From Pyrenochaeta sp. MPI-SDFR-AT-0127 (Eukaryota > Ascomycota > Dothideomycetes > Pleosporales > Cucurbitariaceae): 64,000 nt of DNA. The translations under genes and the position numbers were made by a program. Below, piece by piece: positions 12,275-23,819 of this stretch. Where the stretch lies: the NCBI GenBank assembly GCA_020747015.1, contig JAGTJM010000058.1, forward strand, positions 124,001-188,000. The letters run 5' to 3'. The notes under the pieces are model-generated. The model was not told the DNA's origin. It did no database searches and saw only the letters and a list, made by a program, of their open reading frames with translations. How positions within the stretch are numbered: the stretch's first letter is position 1; every line of letters starts with the position of its first letter.

Positions 12275-12604
12275 ACAGCATAATCTTTGTCAGCAGAGAA
12301 AGGTCATGAAAAAGTAGTCAGACTTTCTTTTAGAGTAGGCAATATGGATGTGGGTGCAGAGGATAAGAATTGGCGGATGCCACCCTGGTGGGCAGTAGCG
12401 AAGGGACATGCGACTACAGTTGAGCTTGTCCTTTTCACGAGTAACACTGACCCTGATGCGAAGGACAACAACAATCAGGTGCCACTGTGATTGGCAGCGC
12501 TGAACGGACGCGAGACGGTAATCAAATTGCTTCTGGACACTGCTAAGATCGACGTTGACCCAGTAGGTAGGAGCGGACAGATGCTGCCGTGGTGGGTTCA
12601 TTAA
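12275..12604 (+). pseudogene. Decayed continuation of the NLR ankyrin array
   Basis: The reading frame of the NLR continues beyond its TGA (12272-12274) with clear ankyrin character: SLSAEKGHEKVV, WWAVAKGHATTVELVLF and LAALNGRETVIKLLLDT. It is interrupted by TAA at 12281-12283 and TGA at 12488-12490, and ends at TAA 12602-12604. At least two further repeats were therefore once translated. A CGA or TGG codon changed to TGA is compatible with C-to-T/G-to-A mutation such as RIP, but a few changes do not prove it. Confidence 0.75.
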
Positions 12605-14013
12605 GTAAAGGTGATGAGTGATTGGCTAATACTATGACTGTAAACTACCTACGATCAGCCCTTCGGCTTTCACTCCCTTCTTTTGCCATAGCAGCTCAAG
12701 CTACAAGTGGTATGAGATGAGATTCTTCTTTCCGCCCACTCAAGTATCTTTGTTGCTGAAGATCAGGGCGGTCTTCGTATAGTCTGGCTTGCTGTGGCGG
12801 GTGGCATGCGCGCGCTAAGCTCGCTCATGGCTTGGCGTAGCTGGAAGGCCCCCGCTGCGCATGCATGGAAAGCCAATTGTGCAAACAATTGTTGGCCAAT
12901 GGCACCCACAGGTTTAGACTACCACAATCACGTTGTACGTCAATCAATCGATCTATGCTGCTATTTTGCCTGTGGCGAAACAGTGGCACTCACGACACCA
13001 ACTCTAAATGAGGGGTCCAATCTGAACAGTGTTGATACCTTGGATTGATCTTGGGCGAAATCTATTCACTCAGTGCTTCACTCTGACTAGGGCAGACACA
13101 AGCTGCGATTTAGCGGTCACAGTGCCAAGCTTACAGATACCACAGGATAATGCACTTTCAAATTCACAGGCGACCGCAGACAGGGGAGGGTGCCATTTCA
13201 AAAGTATTTCGATGAAGGTGCAACCATATTTGTTCTTATTAAATGCCATGAAGACCTTGTTTGCATAAGACACCGCGGCCAAGCGTCGTCTTTGGTTATA
13301 TACGGTGTACTGTCACCAATTCTTTTTGCTGAATATAACACTCAGACTGGGATGACGCGGGTCATCTGCTACTCTATTCACTAAGTGATAATATTCTCTA
13401 GGATAGCCCATATAAACCTTTATTGGTTCCCACTACACCGGATACTTTTATCAGCTGTTTAGTGGACATCAGTCTTGTAGAGGAACTGCGAGACATGATC
13501 GTTTATGGAGTAACAATTCTTGCTCATAATTGGACTAATTCTTCGTTGAGAGTGCCCGAAAGATGCCGACTGGAGCTTCTCCCGATTGCGCGAGACCCAT
13601 ATGATGGAGATCCCTTAGTGACGCCATAAATCCAGAGACGCAGTCGGTCGGCCAATTCGTTTGCCACATGAAAGAGTTTGATCATGCTAACATGCGCCAT
13701 TCTCAACGAACTTTGACTTCTTTCTGATCACATGAGAGGCAAGGGTTTTACAGATACATGCATCTTCTATCATTTTTTCTTGATGTTATCACGACCATAG
13801 AAGGTTCGTACCACATCTCATCTCAAGCGGTTTGACTACTGTATTAAATCAACGTTGCACCTACATGAAGGCGTCCATAGCTTACATAGATAGGAAATCA
13901 ATCAAAGAGAGATTTAACAATAGGAAAAGGATGATTTCTCGCAACAAAAGAAATAGTGCCAGTGGGCGACAAACGAGATACCCGAAAATTTCCTGTCCTC
14001 CTGCGCAATTCGA
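12605..14013. other. Intergenic, nothing recognisable
   Basis: About 1.4 kb between the decayed ankyrin tail and the 3' end of the collagen-like gene. Short ORFs here show no recognised domain. Confidence 0.4.
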
Positions 14014-17000
14014 CTATTCCTCGTCGACAGGGTTCACCATCGAGGTTATCATAATCTTAGCGTCTTTTTCCCAGTCCATAGTATTTTTACGATCGTTGTG
14101 ATATGTGCTCACATGTGAATCCACAGCTGTGGAATCTAGTGCGACGCTGCTTGGGCATAGCTCAGTTAAGTCCACGACTGTAGCAGGGCCTGTGCCTGCA
14201 AAAGCAGCCAACTCGACCCAACCATAGTCTTCGAATCTCTTTTTCCCTCGGAGACCCCTGATGCCATTCTTGACTAGCTTGGAGCGCTGCAAGACGTGGT
14301 CTTTGACTGAAGATGAAATGCCCCCCGCGCAGATACTCGTAATGCTGCTGAAGATTTGTTCATTCAGCCCAGGTGTCAATCTGCCCTTTCGGTTGCCAAG
14401 GAAGGCGAATGCCCCCTTGAAGCTTTGCCAGAAGTTAAGGGGGTTTGCGAGGGCATGGACTGCACCGAGTGTCGAAACGAGGAGTTGCGCGTTCGCAATT
14501 TCTGTTACCTTTGCAGCTTGAGGAGCGGCTGCAAAGAATTGAGTAATGAGGGAGAGTTGATTGAGCTGTTCGGGAGCAGTCAACGGATCCGGGTAACGCG
14601 GTTTCGTCGATGTAAATCGATAAATTTCCGAGGTCATGTTAAATTGAAGGGATAGGCAGACAGCGTCCAGTACCTAGTAATTGAATTAGCAAATTCCTGT
14701 TTCGAATAAGGACGGCCTGAAATCTCACCTTCTTATCTACTCCAAGGTTTTGGCCGGGAAGATTGTTGTAGAACCCATCCAATCCGGAATACAACACCTC
14801 ACAAGATACACCAGTAGTATCCGACTGGCCAACCATGTTCCAGAACATGCGTGCCTTTACGCTGAATGGAAGACATGAGATGATGAGGAAGAGATGATGG
14901 TCCGCAATGGTATGTGTCCCTGCGGGAGATGGTGGGAACAGATTCACTGATGCGATCAAGTTCGCGTTCTTCGGAACACCCTCGCAGATGAGGACGCCCC
15001 CGGTCTTCCCTGTGGCGTCAGTCGCTTGAATGTCAGGAGCGGTGATGAATCGACGTAATGGCATATTCTTGTTTAACCTCTTCGCCGCAGCCTCAGCAGC
15101 CGAATTTACCGATGATGGTAAGCTCTTAAACAGGGCCTTCTTGACAGGGAATCGATGAGTTACCATATCGCTCGTGAGTGCTTTTGGATCGGTCTTTCTC
15201 AGTGCAGACACAACCATCTTGGCGTTCTGATCGTTGACCGACTGTGTTCCGGTGGCGAAATCGTGCGCAGGGAACGTCATCTTTTGAGCCCATCCGTTCA
15301 GGGAGGGGAGGTCTTGAACTGCAGAAAACAGTATATTGGTGCCCGACTTCATCAAAAGACCAGTTTGCCATGGGTCCAAAAGTGACCACGGGTCACATAA
15401 ACCGCGATTGAAGTACGAAAATTTGTTTCCAAAAATGATGATGCTTTTTCCTTCGTAGGATTTCAAGACATTGTCTTTGGTCACAGGACTTTCGTACGAA
15501 CCCGAAAGGCTGATATTGAAGATATCCAAGGAGGTATGTAAGCGCTTGCGAACAAGGGTAATGATCTGGTGGATTGCGTAATTTGGCGTCTTTGAGTTGA
15601 CTACGAGGAGGAAGCTCGGCTTTGGACTTAATTCGTAGACACCCGATATTTGAAGGTGCATAACGTGCTTTTGAACCGATCGCATAGTGCCAGTTTTGGG
15701 GTCGGAGAGCATGAGTTCCAAGGAGAGATTTCCTTCACTATATTCCATGGTGTTTGGGTCGACGCTGAAATCCTGGTCTATGGTGACCATTGAATAAGGT
15801 TCGATTTCGGAAATTTCGTCAGTAGCTTCATCGGGTGCATCTGTTGTAGCATGCGTGAGGGTAAAGAAACGTGCCGGGTCTGATAATTTCGTAGCAGCAC
15901 CGCGGCCTAGTATACCATCAATGCCATACGACTTAGAAGAGTTGTTGTGAAGCACCCATTTGAAACGAACTTTATCGCCCTTGGCAACGCAGTCGAGATA
16001 AGTGGGCGGGTCCAGCACCAAAGGATACTGGATGAGTATATCAGCCTGTCCGCAGAACTTTGGTAGAGGCCGATTCAATCGCTCGTTGAAATAAGCCACA
16101 AGTGTGACGAACTCTGTTGCTTTTAGCATCAAACCTAGCGGCTTCTCGGCCCATTCGTTCCTTATATATGCCCGTAGGACTCCTGGCACTTCAACCTCTT
16201 GTCCCGGTTGTATCGAGCGCGGCAATTCAATAGGCTCCGTGGTTATTGGTTCCAAAAATTTTGTGCCTTGGATGAGAACTTGAATAGACCTTGCCTCTGG
16301 GGATGGCATCTGGCCAGCGTTTCGTACCCTGATGTTGTGGACGTGCAAGTGCTCACCAGGCTCGTTGATGCCATCCTCATTCTCATCAATGATGTCAAAG
16401 TTGGTGACTTCCAAGCGATATACACCAGGATATGTTGCTTCAGACAAGTCTCCACGGATAACTTTGATCTGGATGCTGCCATTCGGGCCGCTGAAGGATG
16501 CACAATTAGTTGGAAAATCAAGGCTGAGCGATCAAACTGTGCCAACTTACGACTTTCCGCCAGTCAGAAACGTCGCGGCTCTATTTCCAGGAGCGCCGTT
16601 TCGACCATTTGCGCCACCGGGTCGAGCGTGAGCTGAAACGGAGTTGCTATGCTTTTCCGTCCTATCTCGTCATTAGGAACTAGAATCTTCGTGAATTTGT
16701 GTTTCAGTTGAACATACCAAACATGACCTTGACCTCCAAGCCCACCTGTGCCTCCGTCACCAGGCTCTCCATGCTCGCCACTAGCCCCTCCAGCTCCACC
16801 ATTAACGTCATATTCGAGAGGCAGAAGTAAATCAGTATCTTCTTCATGAACAGTCACAAAGACGTTTCCTCCAGCGGCACCGTCAGCCCCGCTCGAGCCG
16901 TATCCGCCGCTGTAAGTAGAGTTAAGCAAATAGCCAAAATTTCACTTGACACAGAATGAGACTCACTTTCCACCTGGTGCTCCATCCTGACCATCTTCTC

Positions 17001-17425
17001 CATTGCGATGCCTCGTCGCATCTCTGCCATTGCGGCCCCGCCCACCAGCCTGTCCATCTTCTCCTCTACCTCCAGCGCCGCCACTTCCTCCGTTTGCTTT
17101 CAAGAGAATCTTCTCATCTCTTGCAACTTTCCATGCCTGACCTGTATGCGGACCTTCGCCAGCGACTTGTACGACTCCTAGTTCTTCCTGGGCATAGCTG
17201 ACGCGAACGCGAATATCGTACCCTGGGGTGCCGACAGTAGGGGTTCCTGCTGATCTGCCGTGCACACCACATTGGCCGGTAGGCGCTGTAATGTATGAGC
17301 GATTGCGCTTGACAAATTGAGCGATCCGACTAAATACCTTCTGCGGGACGATCGCCCATGAACTCCGGAGCAGGTATGCCATTACGGCCACTCGTCTCAA
17401 TGAGTTTCACAGTTCGTGCCTCCAT
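14014..17425 (-). CDS. Large protein of unknown function with collagen-like Gly-rich N-terminus
   Basis: Six exons join in frame on the minus strand: 17425-17338, 17285-16967, 16909-16718, 16661-16551, 16490-14729 and 14673-14014. They give 1043 residues starting MEARTVKLIETSG. All five introns are 52-60 nt with GT/AG ends. Residues about 95-240 are dense in G-x-x triplets (for example GGSGGAGGRGEDGQAGGRGR), broken by a short beta-rich insert (NVFVTVHEED). From about 245 follow beta-sandwich-like segments (YRLEVTNFDIIDENEDG; HVHNIRVRNAG), resembling CARDB/Ig-like folds. An alpha/beta-looking stretch SIIIFGNKFSYF follows, and an Ala-rich helical C-terminus. No signal peptide or catalytic motif is obvious. 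It may belong to a fungal DUF family; I do not recognise the function. It is transcribed divergently from the gene at 18085. Confidence 0.8.
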
Positions 17426-18084
17426 GGTGATTCAGGTATGGTTGATTTTAGACCATATGGTGAGAAGGCGCAGGCTCTGCTATCGAAGCTCACAATCAAG
17501 TTTCAAAAACATAAAGGTCTAAGGGCTTCACGAGCAGAATCACTCAGGAGTTGACACCTGAATATACTTTGACGCTGAAGCGGCACCCGCGCTATGTTCT
17601 CGCTTGTTAAATCAATATCAGGTCAATGAACAACTGCCTGAGCCGTCTAAACCTATTGCGCGTAAAGCAGCTGATAGATGCAGGGAATTGCCTGACGGAT
17701 TAGGAGAAGTTCGGCTAATCATCTTCGAATTCTACGTTTGGTTTGATACACCGGTTCTGTTTTTGTACGACGTGGCTTGTTGTGAGTGTGCGGGAACACC
17801 CGCAAAGGCCATTCTTGCATGTTTTGAATGCCAAGACGATGCATGTCAACCCCCTGAACCTGAGCTGAAGCGCCTGGAGACAGGAGAGAATGAGAGTGTG
17901 ATAGTGGCTTGCCGTACATCCCTTTTCGTATATCAGCCACCCAATCTTAAAAGCCCGTTCAGCGCGAGGTACGAGGCTGAAACGGAATATCCCACCTCAG
18001 CTGAACCCCTCATGTCCACGCTCTCTGCAAACTGGCAAAATTAATTTCCAGACTTGTCGCGAAAAACTGTAGCTGGCGAACAAA
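17426..18084. promoter_or_regulatory. Shared divergent promoter region
   Basis: About 660 bp separates two divergent start codons. No credible gene lies within: the open frame at 17604-18044 has no ATG. The region probably contains both promoters; no specific element was identified. Confidence 0.4.
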
Positions 18085-19345
18085 ATGCCAATTCGAAAAG
18101 CAGAGAAGAAGTTCACTGCCCCGCCTCCAGGAACCCGGGAGCGAACTGGGGAGTATTCACAGGTGTTTTCCCCTCCACAGGCATATAAAGCAATCCAGCC
18201 AAAGGCAGTGGTCCCCGCTGGTTTTGCCCCGGGAAGTATTCCATCAATCAGTACGCGCGAGCTCAGCTACTTTTTCACACTCGCCGCATCCTTGTACCAA
18301 GAATCTGCATCGCAAAGCTTCCCTGGCGCGACGGAACTTCCTTGCTCAATTGCATCGACTGGAGCCCCGCCAGGATATAATGCCAACTCGGGATACAATA
18401 TCGCTCCTGGATACAATGCAGCACCTCCTGGGTATGCAGAAGACTTTCGAAACACGTCTCTTGACGTGTCGGCCATCCTCGTCATGCGCATATTCCGCCA
18501 GACAAGAATTGACATCCATCCAATTGCCGAAAGGTTCCACTTCGGTCCTGCTGATCGACAGCCATTGTACTCTTTAACGGCGCAACCCAGCATAAGATCA
18601 GCAACCGAGTTCAATGAGCTTGTAATACAGCGAAGAGATCCCATCGACGGAGTATGGTATCACACGTGTACTTCAGACATCGAGCCGACGTTGGACCTGG
18701 CAAGATCAGGGAATTGGACTGTCGCGAAGCTTATCCTGGAGTCGATGCCGGTTTGGAAGAAAGTTGCATCAGGATCGGTGTTGAGCCAAGCACCGGCTAT
18801 TGGGAAAGGAAACTCACTTCGCTTATCGTGGGGCGACAGACAGACTCTTGGTCATTTGGGAGATGCATATGGACTTTGGTGGGATAGCGGGATCGAAGGA
18901 GGCTTGCCAGAGGCTTTCTATCTTATAGAAGGTTGGATGGGCTTCGACTCCAGCCCACAGGGTATCATCAGGGTATGCGAACATCCATCCTCTTCCAGAT
19001 ATTTTGAGTTCCAACGGTACTAATGGAATTCGACTTTAGGTAAAGCCAGTAGTGAGAGATGTGAACGGCCGATACCAGGATCCCAGACATACGCCTAATG
19101 ACCTCGCGGTTGTGTATTTCCATCCTGGCGGGAAAACGCCGCCGCAATTTGTTTGCATGAACGTGGAGGCACATGTGAGACTAGACGTGATAATGGCTGG
19201 GTTGATGACTGTGCTAGTAATCGAAACCAGGAAAGTATCAGTCGTCAAAGAACTAGGCGCTTTGCCAGCTTATGACTCGGATGCGCACTGGAACTCTAAA
19301 TTTGTCGAGGAAGGTTTAGATGTTGGGGATGCATGGGGATCTTGA
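18085..19345 (+). CDS. Uncharacterised protein with PPGYN/APGYN repeats
   Basis: Two exons, 18085-18972 and 19040-19345, give 397 residues. The intron has a GTATGC donor and a TTTAG acceptor, and the frame is kept (IIR joined to VKPVVRDV). The N-terminal third is Pro-rich and includes tandem Gly-Tyr motifs (GAPPGYNANSGYNIAPGYN), then APPGYAED. The remaining 270 residues look like a compact alpha/beta domain with recognisable blocks: DGVWYHTCTSDIEPTLDLA, LPEAFYLIEGWMGFDSSPQG and DLAVVYFHPGGKTPPQFVC. I know no family for it. It sits head-to-head with the collagen-like protein gene. Both have low-complexity Gly/Pro-rich front ends, which suggests, without proving, a common process. Confidence 0.75.
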
Positions 19346-20657
19346 GATTACGATTAAAGAGGTAAAGCTAATGTAATGAAGGGGAATGTGCTTTTGGTTA
19401 CTCTTTTCAAATCGATATTGTTTCGCGCGGTTGGTGCCGTACCCTGTAGACCGGGAGACAAGTCTCGGAATGTATGAAGCATCTGTATTTTTGTAGTTCC
19501 TTCGATGGCGCAGTAATATTTCACAGTGCGTATTCGAATCGAGGGTACAGCCAAATATTTCGGTATCAAATCCAACCCATAGAGCCCAAAGCATAGCATG
19601 GTACATCGAGTTTCTGTCGCCCATGGCTGAGTATGACCGTCATAACCGACATGACAAGGTGAAAAGACATCTAAGTCATAGCGCTGCACGTGTCCTACTT
19701 TGGCAATATCCGGATATGGACTAGGCGCTCACCAACGTGTGGAAGTTTCCAAAAGGGAAAACCAAAATAATCCAACTCGGTCCCGAAACTCTAATAAAGA
19801 AAGTTAAAGCACTCCCAGATCTTGGTACTCTCTGTCTTCCGCCGCGAAGTTCTAGGACATTCCAAGAATGGCGAATACATGCCTACGCGGACGCAGAGCC
19901 GCACCCAGTAACCTCCGCGATTGTAACGCGAACAGATCAGCAGTCACGAGACCAAACAGTGGATACACCCCGTATAACAAGCAGCAAATAGTATATCCTC
20001 TGGTGATATTCCTATAGTGTTTGAGGCATACAAATTCGCCACCGGATGCGCGCGGAGTTCCAGGATTGCTCACAAATAAGCTCTTTTCCAGAAGAGTCAA
20101 GTGTTCCATCAGTAAGCTTGAAGAACGCTAGAATTCCCATGTTCTCCATGATGACGTAGTTGGCCTTGATTGACTCTGGAGTTGGTGGATTACTATGTTG
20201 ATGGTGTGGTTCCTGGTTGTGCTTCGCTTTTGCAATGATCAACCTTGTGTAGACTGACACGTGGCTACTGATAGAATCTTCTAAGAACCACACCCCTCTT
20301 GAATGACGTGACATATCTCGGGATGTTTCTTAATATCCGCTGCCTCGGATGGAATCTGGACGCAACAATGCAGCTCTAACCATCTTCACGGCGCGTGATG
20401 ACTCTCTGGTTGGAAGATTACATCTTCCGCCCTCTTCCGCCCCACAACTATCGCCAGCATCGTCCAACCCGCACTATTTCGTCATATTTGTCTGACCTCG
20501 TGCCCATGGGGAAGGTGTATGCAGTAAGCATGGAAGACCCGAGATGCCGGTGCGATTCCCCGGGCCAGGAGTATAAAGGTACCATGCATCTTTTCAAGGT
20601 TGCAATGCATTGGCTTCCAGAATTGAAACGAATTACAAGGCCCTGTGTCAAGACATA
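19346..20657. other. Intergenic, nothing recognisable
   Basis: About 1.3 kb upstream of the hexose-type transporter with only short overlapping ORFs lacking domains. The proximal part presumably contains the transporter promoter. Confidence 0.4.
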
Positions 20658-22676
20658 ATGAAGTTCTCGAATCCAGTTAAAGAGTGGCGGCGCAGGAACT
20701 CTGTGGAGCATACATCGCGATGGGTTGGCGAGCATGCAGGCTACGATAATACACCTCTTCCTAGGATTACTTGGAAGGGCTTCTGGATGGGTATTTTGGT
20801 GTCGATGGGTAAGTTTTCTCGTGCTCATGTATATCTCTTTTCTAACAGGCTTAGGTGGCTTCGTGTTTGGTTACGTTCGTGAGCCCAATGACCTGATACG
20901 CATGAGATGTACACTGACCTTACTCACCCTCATCAGGACACCGGTATGATCTCCGGATTCCTCGGCATGCAAGATTTCTTGAACCGCTTCGGACAGCATC
21001 ATCAAGATGGCACGCCGTACTTCTCTAACGTACGGTCCGGGCTTATTGTTGCGCTCTTGTCCATTGGCACACTTTTTGGAGCACTTATCGGCGCTCCAAT
21101 TGCAGATTGGGTTGGCCGCAAGAGGAGCATCATTGTCTCATGCGCCGTCCTCTGCGTTGGTATTATTGTGCAAATCTCCTCGACAGATAAGTGGTACCAG
21201 GTTATGATGGGTCGATTCGTCGCCGGTCTTGGCGTTGGTGCGCTCAGTCTCCTAGTCCCTATGTATCAAGTATGTTCATATATCTCAAGACAAAGCCAGT
21301 CACTAACGTGAAGCAGGCAGAGACAGCTCCAAGACATATCCGGGGTGCACTCATCTCAACATACCAGCTCATGATAACATTTGGCATCTTCCTAGCAGCA
21401 GTGTTCAACTACGCAGCGGAACGCCATCAATCCGGTAAAGCCGCCTCATGGCAAATCACGCTCGGCCTCGCATTCGTGCCAGCCGTCATCCTCAGCGTCG
21501 GCATCCTAGGTTTCTCCGAGACACCGCGTTTCAACTATCGCCATGGCAAGGTGGACAAGGCTACAAAAACGATGGTCAGTGTGTACGGTGTCCCGGAGAA
21601 CCATTACAGTATCCAACTTGAGCTCGAGGAGATGAGGGCGAAATTCGAAGCAGAGACTAAAATAGGTAACGCGTTCCAGGAGTGGATTGGTATGTGGACG
21701 GCACCCAAGATGGCGTATCGTCTTGCAATCGGCATGGGGCTGCAGATGTTCCAGCAATTGACGGGTGCAAACTACTTCTTCTACTACGGTACGGTGGTGT
21801 TTGCCGGGACAGGGATAAAGAACTCTTTCGTGACGCAGATGATCCTGGTAAGCTAGGATATTCGATTCGTTTAACAAGGCCATGCTAATGCTCTCCAGAA
21901 CGGAATCAACTTTGGCGTGACGTTCTACGGTCTTTACATTGTTGAGCACTATGGTCGCCGCAAGTCGCTCATCGCCGGCTCTGTCTGGATGTTCATCTGT
22001 TTCTTGATATTTGCCTCGGTCGGCCACTTCGCTCTCGATCGTGAGGATCCCGAGAGAACTGAAAGCGCAGCAACAGCCATGATCTGTTTTGCCTGCTTCT
22101 TCATTTTTGGCTTCGCCACGACTTGGGGACCAATGTAAGCAATTCCATACTCCTGCGGCGAGTTAAGTGCTAAAATGTCCCAGGATCTGGACCATTTGTG
22201 GAGAGCTCTATCCTTCCCGCTACCGCGCCAAGGCAATGGCATTGTCCACTGCGTCAAACTGGCTGTGGAACTTCCTTCTGGCTTTCTTCACACCCTTCAT
22301 TACTGGAGCCATCGATTTCCGTTATGGTTATGTCTTCGCTGGTACCAACATTCTTGGCGGACTGATCGTGTACTTCTTCGTCATCGAGGGCCAGGGCCGC
22401 ACGCTCGAAGAAATTGATACAATGTACCTCATGGGCGTCAAACCATGGGAGAGCGCAAAGTGGGTGGTGCCAAGCTTGGAAGAGATGAGTGGTAAGATGA
22501 GGGAGAGGATTGAGGCGGGGAACCCGGAGCTGGCGATTAAGAAAGAGGTTGATGGCGGCACTGGGATTGGTGGAGATGGAGCTGCGAGAGCCGAGGAGCA
22601 GGATGATGTTAGGAGGAGCGAGGTTAGAGATGGAAGCGAGGAGGGATTGAGAGAGAAGGACGAGACGCAGGTGTGA
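20658..22676 (+). CDS. MFS sugar (hexose-type) transporter
   Basis: Plasma-membrane proton/hexose or facilitative sugar porter of the 12-TM Sugar_tr family. Six exons, 20658-20808, 20849-20874, 20937-21269, 21317-21847, 21899-22134 and 22184-22676, join in frame to 589 residues. Hallmarks in order are GYDTGMISGFL in TM1, DWVGRKRS in loop 2-3, RFVAGLGVGALS, the PESPR-like loop FSETPRFNYRHGK, QQLTGANYFFYYGT in TM7, EHYGRRKS in loop 8-9 and GELYPSRYRAKAMALSTASN in TM10. A charged cytoplasmic tail follows. The first exons are short, as in fungal HXT/mstE-like genes. Substrate is not predictable from sequence alone; glucose or another hexose is most likely. Confidence 0.93.
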
Positions 22677-23461
22677 GAGACGGAAGGAAGCTGTAATATG
22701 TTGTGTCCTAAGGTGAGACAGATCATTTGGTGTTCGTATTCGTCTTCTGCTTTGATTTCCTTGTACAGTATGTTATAATGTTAGTTCTGCCTACACTTAC
22801 TCTTGCTACGTTCACTTTTTGGAGATTCCGTGAATATACGGCTACGATACTTGACAGGCGTGATGCGTCCACGCACCTCGGCCATGTTTCAAAGGACAAT
22901 GCGCGCTACTGCTGTGTCACATTCCAACGTCCAGATCGCATGCTCTGTCACACCTAGCCAAGCAACTCTTGAGTATCGTGCGGCCAGATCATGTCTGCCT
23001 CGCTCTCGTCCCAAGCTTCAAAGTCTGAGGCGAGTAGCTGATTGAATCGACTCTTCAATTATACTTTCCGATATCGCTCAAGCCATTCAGCTACAAGGCA
23101 TCCCGGTATTGACAGTCTGCCGAGCTTCAGCCGCACCGTAGCGCAGGACTTGAGCGTGACCGTGGCGGGAGTATCTATCCAGGAAGGTGATACTAGGAGA
23201 ACAAGCAAATCTTCCGAAGTAGCATGTCAGCAGCGCTTTCGGTACGCCCGAGGAACAAAGCCTTGCATCCCCGTCACGTCCATGCTTACTCTGGTCCCTG
23301 GGACGAAAAATCTGTTAGCAGAAACCCAAAGGTCAGTGGGATGATTCGGTCACGCCGATGCCCAGGACTGGCGGCCTTACCGTCGGACGAATCCCAGAGT
23401 TTGGCTCTGACGTAACCCAAGAGACTGCTGGTGGTGCCAAGGCCGCTGGCGCTAGCGGAAG

Positions 23462-23470
23462 ATCTGATAA
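23462..23470 (+). promoter_or_regulatory. SreA-type iron GATA site (ATCTGATAA)
   Basis: Exact match to the extended iron-GATA consensus ATCWGATAA used by the fungal repressors SreA/SRE/Sfu1, which shut off siderophore genes in iron sufficiency. It lies about 350 bp upstream of the siderophore transporter ATG. Confidence 0.65.
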
Positions 23471-23707
23471 GATCCATCTAATCACAAGCCACCAGCTCCA
23501 AAGTGGCGCTCGACTGCTCCAACACTGGTTCACAGCGTCGAGGCGTCGGTCGCGTATCATGGCGCGAGCCCATCGGCGTGGCGGGGACTCGTATCCGGTG
23601 CCCGTGTGGGGAGAGAAATCTGCGCTTGCCATGGCACGACTGCACTTGGCATGGTGAACGGTTACCAATGAGGCGCACGCGCTAGCAACTGCATGCGGCG
23701 AGCGTCG

Positions 23708-23716
23708 ATCAGATAA
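23708..23716 (+). promoter_or_regulatory. SreA-type iron GATA site (ATCAGATAA)
   Basis: Second exact ATCWGATAA match, about 104 bp upstream of the transporter ATG and 246 bp from the first. Two perfect 9-mers in the same promoter make a chance origin unlikely. Confidence 0.7.
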
Positions 23717-23819
23717 AGGCGGTGGGCGCTGCCGATCCCATGGCCTTGCGACAGCTGTGAAAACCTCAATATCTATCTTCACTCTTGGATCACGACCTTC
23801 GCAAGACGTGTGAGACAGT

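Larger units (their letters stand above)
22677..23819. other. Intergenic: upstream region of the siderophore transporter
   Basis: About 1.1 kb without a credible gene. It contains the two ATCWGATAA elements listed separately. Confidence 0.45.

Noticed and set aside
17604..18044. 146-codon open frame between the divergent pair
   Set aside because: No in-frame ATG, no domain, lies in the shared promoter; its amino-acid composition gives no support.
19354..19689. 111-codon minus-strand ORF
   Set aside because: Overlaps another frame equally open; no recognisable features.
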